Below are positions 1 through 8,316 of a DNA stretch of 17,162 nt, piece by piece. The stretch is from Devosia sp. (lineage in GTDB: Bacteria > Pseudomonadota > Alphaproteobacteria > Rhizobiales > Devosiaceae). How positions within the stretch are numbered: the first letter of the stretch is position 1; every line of letters begins with the position of its first letter. The translations under genes and the position numbers were made by a program. The notes beneath the pieces are model-generated. The model saw nothing but the letters and a program-made list of their open reading frames with translations, was not told the origin of the DNA and ran no database searches. The stretch spans positions 1 through 17,162 of the forward strand of contig JAQGKG010000348.1 of NCBI GenBank assembly GCA_028290245.1, read 5' to 3'.

Positions 1-1
1 G

Positions 2-2209
2 GGCCTTGCAATTATTGCCGCCGAAGCGCTGCAGTTCGTCGATGTCAGCCCAATTCGAAACTGGATCGAGAACCAGCCCACCTGGTCTGACTTTCCCCTC
101 ATCATTCTTGGTCAGCCTGCCACCCGGCTTGAAGCGTCCCCTATCGTCGCTCAACTGCAAGCGACTTTGGGCAACGTGATAGTGCTGGAGCGGCCGTTTC
201 ATTCGTCCACGCTTATCAACGCCGTCGAGCATGCACTACGCGGTCGTCGGCGGCAGTATCAGTCGCGCCGTTACATCGAAGAGTCTCGCGAGGTCGAGCA
301 GCGGCTGCAAACCGCGCTATTGGCCGGACGCATGGGGTCGTGGGAACTCGACATCGTCGAGCTCGTCCTGACGGGCTCGGACCAGTTCAAGGCGTGTTTC
401 GGTCGTAAGCCGGAGGGAGAGTTTTCCTTCGCCGACCTGATCGAGTCCGTAGCTCTCGCCGACCAGCGTCGCGTGCAACGTGCTTTCGACGACGGTATGG
501 CGGGAGCAGACCTAGTGCTCGAATATCGCGTTGTCTGGGCCGATGGCAGTGAACACTGGATCGATGCCCGAGCCCGTGTACTCAGGGATCGCCTTGACCG
601 TCCCAAGACCCTCGTCGGCGTGGTGTCGGACATTACGGCGCGCAAGGCCGCTGAGGCTGAACGCGAGCGGCTGCTTGCCGCCGTTGCCGCAGAGCGCGAA
701 CGCACTCAGCAGGCGCTTCGCGGCGAGCGGGCGCTGTCGGGGTTGCTGCTCACCAGCGTCCCAGCCGGCATCGTGGCCTATGATACCGAATTACGCGTCA
801 CCATCTGGAATCCGGTGATGGAACGTATGTTCGGGCTTCCTGCGCCTGCCGTGCTGGGCCGCCCGCTGGCGCGCGTCATCGGCGACGGCCAGCATAATAC
901 CATCGAGCACCGCCTGCGCGACGCGCTCGCCGGCATTTCCGGGCCGATCGAGGAAATCGAGCTCACGACGATGACAGAGGGCAGCGTGGTGCTGGAAAGT
1001 CAGCATGCCCCTTTGCGCGGCGGCGATGGCCAGATCGTTGGCGGCGCGGCGTTTTTCCGCGAGATGACCGAGCGGCGTCGGGCCGAGGAACAACTGCGTC
1101 AGGCCCAAAAGATGGAAACCATCGGCCAACTGACCGGTGGCGTAGCGCATGACTTCAACAACCTGCTTGCCGCTATCCAAGGCAATCTGGAACTGCTGCG
1201 GAAGCGCCTGCCGGATGACCCGCAAATCCAGCGCTTTATCGATGGCGCGCTGAAGGGGGCACAGCGCGGCGCCTCCCTGACTTCGCGGCTGCTGGCCTTT
1301 GCCCGCAAGCAGGACCTCAAGCCCGAGCCGACCGATCTCAGCAATCTGCTCGACGGTGTGCGAGGCCTGATGGAGCGCTCGATCGGCCCGCTGATCACCG
1401 TTGAATATGCGATGACGCCCGACCTGCCGCCGGCCAAGGTCGATACCAACCAGCTCGAACTTGCCATTTTGAACCTGGCAGTGAACGCCCGCGACGCCAT
1501 GCCAGAGGGTGGCAAACTGACAATTTCGCTGGACCAAAGCGAAAATGATCCTGAGCTGCCGGGGCGCTATCTACGGCTGTCGGTCAGCGACACCGGCACC
1601 GGCATGGATGCTGCTACGCTGAAGAGCGCAATTGAGCCATTTTTCTCTACTAAGGAGCTTGGAAAAGGCACGGGCCTTGGCCTATCAATGGTCCATGGCC
1701 TAGCTGTGCAATTGGGTGGTGCGTTGCGGCTCCACAGTGAAGTAGGCGTGGGTACGACGGCAGAATTATGGCTGCCGGTATCCTCCGCACCGGTGAAGGA
1801 GGTCGTAGAAATGGCTGCTGAAACGATCGCCACCCCGGTGGCTTCCACCATTCTCGTGGTCGATGACGACGCGCTCATTAACATGAACACGGTCGACATG
1901 ATTGAGGACCTTGGCCACACCGCGATCGAAGCCTATTCGGGCAAGCAGGCGCTGGAAATATTGGCAAGCGGCAAGCAGATCGATGCCCTGATCACCGACT
2001 ATGCCATGCCCGGAATGACCGGCGTCGAACTGGCGCTACAGGCGCGCGCCATGCATCCTGGCCTGCCTATATTGCTGGCGACTGGTTATGCCGACCTGCC
2101 ATCTGGCACCACCACCGACCTGCCACGCCTCGCCAAGCCGTACCAGCAGTCGGAACTTGCAACGCAGGTGTCACGCCTGCTCGTGGCGCGGGTGGAAGCG
2201 GCTGGCTGA
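2..2209 (+). CDS. Hybrid sensor histidine kinase/response regulator (5' partial)
   Basis: The reading frame is open from base 2, so the gene begins before the window; a TTG at 167 lies inside it and is not taken as the start. Order seen: a receiver-like N-terminal segment (2 to about 290) ending in the LERPFH motif but without a visible phospho-acceptor Asp in the part present; a PAS domain (about 320-650) closing with VVSDITARKAAE; a short coiled linker; a second PAS (about 725-1075); a HisKA dimerisation helix with phospho-accepting His at 1148-1150 in VAHDFNN; an HATPase domain with N box NLAVNARDAMPEGG, G1 DTGTGMD and G2 GKGTGLGL; and a C-terminal receiver (about 1850-2190) with acidic pocket VVDDD and phospho-Asp at 1997-1999 in LITDYAMPG. 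No membrane segment is visible, so cytoplasmic sensing is inferred. A known family plan would have the His feed its own or a separate receiver. No output domain or partner lies within the window, so signal and target are unknown. Confidence 0.9.
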   Translation, partial: GLAIIAAEALQFVDVSPIRNWIENQPTWSDFPLIILGQPATRLEASPIVAQLQATLGNVIVLERPFHSSTLINAVEHALRGRRRQYQSRRYIEESREVEQRLQTALLAGRMGSWELDIVELVLTGSDQFKACFGRKPEGEFSFADLIESVALADQRRVQRAFDDGMAGADLVLEYRVVWADGSEHWIDARARVLRDRLDRPKTLVGVVSDITARKAAEAERERLLAAVAAERERTQQALRGERALSGLLLTSVPAGIVAYDTELRVTIWNPVMERMFGLPAPAVLGRPLARVIGDGQHNTIEHRLRDALAGISGPIEEIELTTMTEGSVVLESQHAPLRGGDGQIVGGAAFFREMTERRRAEEQLRQAQKMETIGQLTGGVAHDFNNLLAAIQGNLELLRKRLPDDPQIQRFIDGALKGAQRGASLTSRLLAFARKQDLKPEPTDLSNLLDGVRGLMERSIGPLITVEYAMTPDLPPAKVDTNQLELAILNLAVNARDAMPEGGKLTISLDQSENDPELPGRYLRLSVSDTGTGMDAATLKSAIEPFFSTKELGKGTGLGLSMVHGLAVQLGGALRLHSEVGVGTTAELWLPVSSAPVKEVVEMAAETIATPVASTILVVDDDALINMNTVDMIEDLGHTAIEAYSGKQALEILASGKQIDALITDYAMPGMTGVELALQARAMHPGLPILLATGYADLPSGTTTDLPRLAKPYQQSELATQVSRLLVARVEAAG

Positions 2210-2242
2210 TCTTCCAAAGTCGCTTGCGGTTCTAGTCTGACG

Positions 2243-2259
2243 CTGTCTGTGCTAGACAG
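2243..2259. terminator. Small hairpin between the kinase and CorC-like genes
   Basis: CTGTCT and AGACAG form a perfect 6-bp stem around a 5-base loop, 34 bases after the kinase stop. There is no following T-run, so it is a weak or Rho-assisted terminator at best. It could equally be incidental. Confidence 0.25.
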
Positions 2260-2279
2260 GCCGCTCCAGCCTCAACTGA

Positions 2280-3602
2280 TTGCCCGTTCTGATGAATCTC
2301 CTTGTCGGCGTAGCGCTGCTTCTCTTGCTGATTGGGATCAGCATCATCATTGCCCTGTCCGAGATCGCTTTTGCGGCGGCGCGGGAACTGCGCATTCGCT
2401 CATTGTCTGAGGCCGGCAACAAGAAGGCACTGCGCTTCATGGCGTTGCGCGCCAAATCGGGCGAGGTCATCACTGCGCTGCAGATTGCCACCAATGCAGT
2501 GTCGATCCTAGCCGGTACGTTAGGCGAGGACACGCTGGGACCGGTGTTTGGCGCTGGGCTGTTGGCTCTCGGCGTTGAGCCGGGCGCCGCTGGCATAACC
2601 GGTTCTGTATTGGCCTTTGTGCTGGTGACCAGCGCCTTCGTGCTGTTCGCCGACCTGACGCCGAAGCGCATCGCCATGCTGGTGCCCGAAGACGTGGCCC
2701 TGGGCGTGGTGTGGTTTCCCGAACTGGCGGTGAAACTGCTCAAGCCGCTGGTCTGGCTATTCAGCCGACTGTCTGACGGGCTGATCGGCCTGCTGCAACT
2801 CGAACCCAAGGTTCCGGCCGATGCGGTTACCGCCGAAGATTTTCGCATGATCCTCGCTGGCGGCGCCGCCTCGGGCGTGCTGATGAAAAACGAGCACCGA
2901 CTGATCGAGAACGTGCTGGCGCTGGAATTGCGCAGTGTCACCTCGGTCATGACGATCCGCGACGATATCGTTTACCTCGACATTTCCGATCCGCACGATG
3001 TGCAGGAAGACAAGGTTCGCCGCCGCCCGTTCTCGCACTACCCGATCTGCGATGGCGGCATCGATGCAGTGATCGGCTGCGTTCGCGCCGAGGACGTTTT
3101 GGCCACCGCCATCGACCGGCCCGCCGAGGTCGATTTCGCCAAGGCGAAGCGCGACGTGCTGTCCGTTCCGGACACGCTCAACGTTTGGGAAGTGCTGGCG
3201 GAGTTCCAGGCGCAGAGCACCGGCTTTGCCGTGGTGGTCAGTGAATATGCGCTGGTCGTCGGCGTTGTCACTTTCAAGGATTTGATGGGCGCACTGATGC
3301 AGGGCCTCGCCAATCCGTTCGAGGAACAGGCCATTCTCAAGCGAGACGACAATAGCTGGCTGGTCGATGGCATGGCGCCATTTGTCGATGTGATGCGCGC
3401 GCTGGGAATTCGGCATCTCGAAGTCGAGGCGGCCTATGAAACCATCGGTGGCTTCATCGTGCATCGCATGCGCCGCGCCGCCCGCAAGGGCGACAAGGTC
3501 GAGGCAGCAGGCTTTGTGTTCGAAGTGGTGGATGCCGACAAGATGCGGCTCAATCAGCTCTTGGTCAGCAAAGCCGGCAAGGCCAGCAAGCAGCTCGCCT
3601 GA
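2280..3602 (+). CDS. HlyC/CorC-family transporter-associated membrane protein (CNNM-CBS-CorC)
   Basis: The protein is 440 aa, normal for the family. Visible parts: an N-terminal CNNM (DUF21) membrane domain of several hydrophobic helices, beginning with a long one at residues 6-30 and carrying a TPKRIA motif around residue 125 that matches the family's conserved xLxPKxxA segment; a CBS pair in roughly residues 195-325; and a C-terminal CorC_HlyC domain (about 345-430) containing the YETIGGFIV motif. Members act in the inner membrane and have been linked to Mg2+/Co2+ efflux and resistance; the older name haemolysin is misleading. The first possible start is TTG at 2280; ATG at 2292, which loses four residues, is as plausible, and neither has a clear ribosome site. 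It is convergent with the transglycosylase, with 10 bases between the stops. The family is firm; the transported ion is inferred. Confidence 0.88.
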   Translation: MPVLMNLLVGVALLLLLIGISIIIALSEIAFAAARELRIRSLSEAGNKKALRFMALRAKSGEVITALQIATNAVSILAGTLGEDTLGPVFGAGLLALGVEPGAAGITGSVLAFVLVTSAFVLFADLTPKRIAMLVPEDVALGVVWFPELAVKLLKPLVWLFSRLSDGLIGLLQLEPKVPADAVTAEDFRMILAGGAASGVLMKNEHRLIENVLALELRSVTSVMTIRDDIVYLDISDPHDVQEDKVRRRPFSHYPICDGGIDAVIGCVRAEDVLATAIDRPAEVDFAKAKRDVLSVPDTLNVWEVLAEFQAQSTGFAVVVSEYALVVGVVTFKDLMGALMQGLANPFEEQAILKRDDNSWLVDGMAPFVDVMRALGIRHLEVEAAYETIGGFIVHRMRRAARKGDKVEAAGFVFEVVDADKMRLNQLLVSKAGKASKQLA

Positions 3603-3612
3603 GTGGGCAAGT

Positions 3613-4176
3613 CTAACGCAGGCCAGCTTCCTTAAGCAGTCCAGCCCGCTTGGCGTCGTAGTAGAAGCCGCGGGCATAAAAGCGAACCGCCTGATCGGGA
3701 TTGCGGCGGGCGGTCACATAGGCGCCGGCGAGATAGCGCACGGCATAGCGGAGGTTGGTTTCGGCATCGAGCAGGCCAGACGGCGAACCGCGATAGCCCA
3801 TGCCGGTCGCAGTGGCGTGGCTGATCTGCATCAAGCCGTAATAGGGCCCGTTGCGTGCCGCGGGATTGTACCCGCTCTCGCGCACAATGATGCGGCGAAC
3901 CAGGGATTCCGGCACGTCATATTGCTGGGAATAATGGGCAATCAGCGGATCGAGCGAACTATCGGCATAACCAAGTGCGCTAGGTGCTTCCGGAACAGCC
4001 GCGGCTGCCGGCACATGACCGGCCGGTGTTGCAAACGTAGCGAGAGCCGCTGTCGCCCCGCCGCCGCCCGGTGCCGGCTTTAACCCGCTCATCGAGCAGC
4101 CCGAAACCGCGAGCGCCACAATAGTCAGTGCGCCAAAGAGCCGAGCATTGCCGAAAAACGTGTTTGTCTGAGCCAT
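3613..4176 (-). CDS. Lytic transglycosylase, SLT domain, lipoprotein
   Basis: This is a 187-aa protein. Its N-terminus has a basic start, a hydrophobic stretch and a lipobox (AVSGC, Cys27), predicting lipidation and envelope attachment. A Gly/Ala/Pro-rich linker (about 30-70) leads to a compact SLT (goose-lysozyme-like) catalytic domain. Visible catalytic signatures are the general acid Glu100 in VRESGYNP, GLMQ at 114-117, and a late aromatic FYARGFYY segment at about 166-173 in place of the usual AYNAG-type motif. The family cleaves the MurNAc-GlcNAc bond of peptidoglycan to leave 1,6-anhydro ends, for wall remodelling or for opening gaps for envelope machines. It is shorter than Slt70/MltC types, consistent with a minimal single-domain enzyme. 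No secretion-system genes are adjacent, so housekeeping wall turnover is the likeliest role. The start ATG is supported by the signal peptide directly after it. Confidence 0.9.
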   Translation of the reverse strand: MAQTNTFFGNARLFGALTIVALAVSGCSMSGLKPAPGGGGATAALATFATPAGHVPAAAAVPEAPSALGYADSSLDPLIAHYSQQYDVPESLVRRIIVRESGYNPAARNGPYYGLMQISHATATGMGYRGSPSGLLDAETNLRYAVRYLAGAYVTARRNPDQAVRFYARGFYYDAKRAGLLKEAGLR

Positions 4177-4344
4177 TTGACTACTCTAGCGCATTTCACC
4201 ACAAGGCGCGATAGGGGTTAAAAAAGGCATACTGATGGCAATTGCGTGACAGAGCCTGTGCAAGGCGGCGATTGGCAATTGTCTTGGCCTCACGCTACGC
4301 TAAGAGTTTTCCTGCGGTGCAGCACTTGCGCCCGGGGGACTTGA
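4177..4344. promoter_or_regulatory. Divergent intergenic region with a repeated TGGCAATTG
   Basis: This 168-base spacer separates the divergent transglycosylase and channel genes and must hold both promoters. The 9-mer TGGCAATTG, with a palindromic CAATTG core, occurs at 4236-4244 and again at 4273-4281, start to start 37 bases. A possible plus-strand promoter is TTGGCA (4272-4277) with TACGCT (4296-4301), an 18-base spacing; it overlaps the second repeat copy. This is pattern reading only. Confidence 0.3.
4334..4339 (+). promoter_or_regulatory. Ribosome binding site of the channel gene
   Basis: GGGGGA lies five bases before ATG 4345. It fixes that start, which also gives the complete first membrane helix. 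Confidence 0.6.
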
Positions 4345-6243
4345 ATGGATAAGCGCAACTCTATCGCAGCGCGGCTGCGCTATGCATTCGACACCTCGAT
4401 GTCGGCCGGACCGGTTGCGCTGATCGGCTGGCTGACCCTGCTGTCGCTGGTCGTCATTATCATTGCGGCGATCCTGCTGACTGGGTTCCAACTGGCGCCT
4501 GAAGGGCAGCCGGCTGTCGATTTCCCCGAAGCCATGTGGGAAAGCCTGATGCGCTCGATGGACGCCGGAACGGTCGGTGGCGACACCGGCTGGGGTTTCC
4601 GCGCCGTCGGGCTGCTGGTCACCATCGCCGGAATTTTCATTTTCTCGACCCTGATCGGTGTGCTGTCATCGGGCATTGAGGGCAAGCTCGACCAGTTGCG
4701 CAAAGGCCGCAGCACCGTACTCGAGCAGGACCATACGGTCATCCTCAACTGGAGCCCGTCAATCTTCGACGTGATTTCCGAACTCGCGGTGGCCAATCGC
4801 AGCCGCAAAAAGCCGCGCATCGTCATCATGGCCGAGCGCGACAAGGTTGAAATGGAAGACGAGATCGCCGCCAAGGTGCCAAACCTCGGTCGCACCCGCG
4901 TCATCTGCCGCCACGGCGCACCCACCGATATCCACGATCTGGCGATCGTCTCGCCGCAGCAGGCCCGATCCATTATTGTGCTGTCGCCCGAGGGCGAGGA
5001 CTCCTCCGCTGCCGACAGCCAGGTGATCAAAACGCTGCTGGCCCTGGTCAACGACCCGCGCCGTGCGGCCAAGCGCTATCGCATCGCCGCCGAAATCCGC
5101 GACAATGCCAATGCCGAAGTCGCCCGCGTTGTCGGCGGCAGTGAAGCGCAACTGGTTCTGGCCGATGACTTTATCGCACGCATTGTTGCCAATTCCAGCC
5201 GCCAATCGGGCCTCTCGGCGGTGTATTCCGAACTGCTCGATTTCGACGGCTGCGAAATTTACACGATTGAGCAGGCTGGCCTGACGGGCAACAGCTTCGG
5301 CGACGCGCTGATGGCCTATGAAGCCTCGACGCTGATCGGGCTGGTGAGCTTGGACGGTCAGGTGCAGCTCAATCCGCCGATGGACAGTGTCATTCCGGCC
5401 GGCGCCCGAGCCATCATCATTGCGGAGGACGACGCAGCTATCGCCATTGGCACCGCGGCGCTCAGTGTCGACCCCGTATCCATCCGCCATGCGGTGCCTC
5501 GTGCCGAACAACCCGAACGCGTGCTGCTGCTGGGCTGGAACCGCCGTGCGCCGATCATCGTGCACGAACTCAGCCGCTATGTGGCGGAAGGCTCGGTGCT
5601 GACCATCGCCGCCGACACGCCGAACCTCGACGAGGCCGTCGCTGCAATTTCGGTGGCCAGCGGCAACCTCGCGGTGGAATACGGCCGCATCGACACCACC
5701 AGCCGCACAGCGCTTGATGGCCTCGACATTGCCGCCTACGACCATGTGTTGGTCTTGGGCTATTCCGACCTGCTGGCACCGCAGCCGACCGACACCAGCA
5801 CGCTGGTGACGCTTCTGCACCTGCGCAAGATCGCCGATACGGCGGGCGTGCATATCAACGTGGTCTCAGAAATGGTCGACGTGCGCAATCGCGAACTGGC
5901 CGAAGTGACCCGCGCCGATGATTTCGTCGTGTCCAACAAACTGGTCAGCCTGATGCTGGCCCAAGCCTCGGAAAACGACAGCCTCGGCGCCATCTTCGAC
6001 GACCTGCTCGACGAGGAAGGCTCCGAAATCTACATGCGTCCAGCGGGTGACTATGTGGCCTTGGGCCAAGCAGTCAATTTCTACACTGTCACCCAATCCG
6101 CCCGCGACCGCGGCGAAGTCGCCATCGGCTACCACCGGCCCCGCGAAGGTGCCAAAGCCAATGGGATCGTGGTCAACCCGGTGAAGTCCGCCGCCATCGA
6201 CTACCAACCCGGCGACCGCCTGATCGTGCTGGCACGGGGCTAG
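4345..6243 (+). CDS. CASTOR/POLLUX-like ion channel with two RCK/TrkA-N-type domains
   Basis: The protein is 632 aa. Residues 23-47 form a transmembrane helix. A pore-loop-like segment with DAGTVGGDTG at 73-82 follows, then a second helix at about 84-112. The rest is cytosolic: a Rossmann/RCK-like module starting at HTVILNWSP (from residue 130) and a second starting at VLLLGWNRRAP (from residue 393), each continuing into a RCK_C-like part. This two-helix, pore-loop, tandem-RCK plan, with Trp in the first strand motif (NWS, GWN), is typical of the DMI1/CASTOR/POLLUX channel family, whose plant members pass cations in the nuclear envelope; bacterial relatives are mostly uncharacterised. The pore loop differs from the canonical K+ filter TVGYG. 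As a single polypeptide it would need to assemble as a tetramer. Function as a ligand-gated cation channel is inferred from the family. The gene stands alone, divergent from the transglycosylase and followed directly by broken genes. Confidence 0.82.
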   Translation: MDKRNSIAARLRYAFDTSMSAGPVALIGWLTLLSLVVIIIAAILLTGFQLAPEGQPAVDFPEAMWESLMRSMDAGTVGGDTGWGFRAVGLLVTIAGIFIFSTLIGVLSSGIEGKLDQLRKGRSTVLEQDHTVILNWSPSIFDVISELAVANRSRKKPRIVIMAERDKVEMEDEIAAKVPNLGRTRVICRHGAPTDIHDLAIVSPQQARSIIVLSPEGEDSSAADSQVIKTLLALVNDPRRAAKRYRIAAEIRDNANAEVARVVGGSEAQLVLADDFIARIVANSSRQSGLSAVYSELLDFDGCEIYTIEQAGLTGNSFGDALMAYEASTLIGLVSLDGQVQLNPPMDSVIPAGARAIIIAEDDAAIAIGTAALSVDPVSIRHAVPRAEQPERVLLLGWNRRAPIIVHELSRYVAEGSVLTIAADTPNLDEAVAAISVASGNLAVEYGRIDTTSRTALDGLDIAAYDHVLVLGYSDLLAPQPTDTSTLVTLLHLRKIADTAGVHINVVSEMVDVRNRELAEVTRADDFVVSNKLVSLMLAQASENDSLGAIFDDLLDEEGSEIYMRPAGDYVALGQAVNFYTVTQSARDRGEVAIGYHRPREGAKANGIVVNPVKSAAIDYQPGDRLIVLARG

Positions 6244-6292
6244 CCTATTTGGCTGTTAGGTCCCAAGCTTTCCGAAGCCGTCTCAAGCACGC

Positions 6293-7348
6293 TTGGCTGA
6301 CAATCCTGCCAGGGCGAATATGGAAGGCTTCGAAGACTGGATCAATCCGGTGGGGACCGGTGCCTTCGGGCTCGAAAGCTACGAGCCGGGCGTGCGCGCG
6401 CGCTTCACCCGCAACGAAAGCTACTGGAAGCCTGACACCGTCTGGGTCGATGCTGTCGAAGTCATCGTCATCAACGACATTGCCGCCCGCACCAATGCCA
6501 TGATGAGCGGCCAGGTCCATGCCATGAACCAGCTCGACTTCAAGACCGTCGACCTGCTCAAGCGCAATCCCAACCTGACCGTGGTGCAGTCCGCCGGTGG
6601 CCAGCACTTCACCTTCCTGATGGATTGCACCCAGGGACCCTTTACGGACAACAATGTCCGCCTCGCCATCAAGTATGCTGTCGATCGCGAGCAGCTGCTG
6701 ACCACTGCGCTGCGCGGCTATGGCCAGCTGGGAAATGACCATCCAATCCCGGTGACCGACCCCTTCTATGCAGCCGACCTGCCGCAGCGCGCCTATTACC
6801 CGGAAAAGTCGAAGTTCTACCTCAAGCAGGCGGGCCTCGATTCGCTCGACATCGAGCTTTCGGCCTCCGACGCGGCATTCTCTGGTGCAGTCGATGCTGC
6901 CGCGATCTTCCAGAACTCGGCTGCCGCCTCGGGTATCAACTTGGCCATCAAGCGCGAGCCAAGCGATGGCTACTGGTCCAATGTGTGGATGAAGGCGCCG
7001 TTCTCGATGGGCTATTGGGGTGGACGTCCCACCGCCGATCAGATGCTCACCATTGCCTATTCGTCGGCCTCTTCGCAGAACGACACTCATTGGAAGAGCG
7101 AGACTTTCGACGTCAAGCTGGTCGAGGCGCGGGCCCTGCTCGACCCTGCCAAGCGCAAAGAAATTTATGCCGAACTGCAGCAACTGATTTCCGACGATGG
7201 CGGCGCGATGATCCCGATGTTCGGCGATTATCTCGATGCCGTCTCCACCAAGCTCGGTGGCGTCACCAGCCATCCCATGTTCAACTTCATGGGCGCGCGT
7301 CGAGCTGAAAAGGTGTGGCTAAAGCATAATGGTCCAACTCGTCCTTAA
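6293..7348 (+). pseudogene. ABC transporter dipeptide-type substrate-binding protein, 5'-truncated remnant
   Basis: The translated part matches the C-terminal two thirds of family-5 extracellular solute-binding proteins (DppA/OppA type). Visible motifs are NPVGTGAF followed by NESYWK, the central VRLAIKYAVDREQ and LGNDHPIP, and a C-terminal segment ending in AEKVWLKH. Family members are usually about 500-540 aa with a Sec signal peptide. Here only about 350 residues remain, with no signal peptide and no initiation codon with a ribosome site; the frame is closed by a TAG at 6257-6259. Homology appears to begin at about 6300, less than 60 bases after the channel stop, so the first roughly 180 codons and the promoter were lost. 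The rest of the frame is intact and its stop overlaps the permease start, as in a normal operon. The product could not be exported as it stands. Confidence 0.85.
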
Positions 7349-8275
7349 GCGTGTTGCGCTGGGGATCCTGACGCTCCTGCTGGTGTCCGCGTTAATTTTC
7401 GCGGGCACCCAGCTCCTGCCAGGCGACGTCGCCCAGGCAATTCTCGGACAGAATGCAACGCCGCAATCGCTGGCTGCGCTTCGACAGGATCTCGGCCTCG
7501 ATCTTCCCGCCTGGCAGCGCTACATCAACTGGCTCTCCGGTTTTCTCACCGGCGATCTGGGCATGTCGCTGGCCAATCGCCAGCCCGTGGCAGACTTGCT
7601 GTGGCCGCGTTTCGGCAACACGATGGCGCTGGCCGCCTATGCTGCCGTTGTCTCGGTGCCAATCGCTGTGCTGATCGGCCTTGCGGCTGCCGTGCGCCGC
7701 GGTGGCCTGTTCGATCGCGGCATCAACATCGTGGCCCTGGCCTTCGTGTCGCTGCCCGAATATTTTCTCGGCCTGCTGCTTATCCTGTTCCTGTCGGTGC
7801 AGTTCAACCTGCTGCCCAGCCTCGCCGATACTTATTCAGGTATGAGCTTTGCCGACTGGCTTCGCGCCACGACGCTGCCGGCGCTCACCCTCGTGCTGGT
7901 CACGGTAGCCCAAATGATGCGCATGACGCGCACCGCCGTGCTGTTCGTCATGGATCAGGCCTATATCGAGACCGCGTTTCTCAAGGGCCTGCGCACCAAG
8001 CGGGTCGTGTTGCGCCATGCACTGCCCAATGCGGCGGCGCCGATCGTCAATGTCGTGGCCTTCAACATCGCCTATCTCATCACCGGCGTGGTGCTGGTCG
8101 AGGCGATCTTCAACTATAGTGGCTAGGACGTTTCATTGTCGATGCTGTCGCTAAGCGCGACCTGCCGCTGGTGCAGGCGGCTGCCATGGTCTTCGGTGCC
8201 GCCTATGTCATCCTCAACTCCATCGCCGACATCATCGCCATCGCCCTCAACCCGCGCCTGAGGCCCCCCCGATGA
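7329..8275 (+). pseudogene. ABC transporter permease (DppB/OppB type), frameshifted
   Basis: The ATG at 7329 overlaps the end of the binding-protein frame, as in intact dipeptide-type operons. The protein begins with the family N-terminal helix (KRVALGILTLLLVSALIF), has PGD at residues 31-33, several membrane helices, and the cytoplasmic EAA loop (YIETAFLKGLRTKRVVLRHALP) that contacts the ATPase. The frame stops at TAG 8124-8126 after FNYSG. Reading on one frame over from 8126 gives the expected family ending (GRFIVDAVAKRDLPLVQAA, then a last helix and ALNPRLRPP) to a TGA at 8273-8275. The family has Gly-Leu-Gly-Arg here, so loss of a single base next to 8123-8124 explains the break exactly. 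The product lacks its last helix (about 50 residues) and would be non-functional unless the base is a sequencing error. Confidence 0.88.
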
Positions 8276-8316
8276 TCCGCTCGCTCAAGGCTATTCCATT
8301 TTCTGCCTGGCTCGGT
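8272..8316 (+). pseudogene. Second ABC permease (DppC type), N-terminal stub only
   Basis: ATG 8272 overlaps the restored stop of the previous permease as ATGA, the usual coupling between the two permeases of these operons. About 15 codons (MIRSLKAIPFSAWLG) look like the start of a DppC-type permease up to its first membrane helix. The frame then runs into sequence that reads as the 3' end of the dienelactone hydrolase on the other strand, and stops at 8356-8358. The remaining roughly 270 codons and any downstream ATPase genes are absent. The identity rests on position and the short match. Confidence 0.6.

Noticed and set aside
4759..5853. A 364-codon minus-strand frame opposite the channel gene
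   Set aside because: It has a His/Arg/Gly-rich composition without domains and lies opposite a well-supported gene.
6245..7273. A long minus-strand frame opposite the binding-protein remnant
   Set aside because: It is a shadow in a GC-rich gene. The plus frame carries clear family motifs and the minus frame has none.
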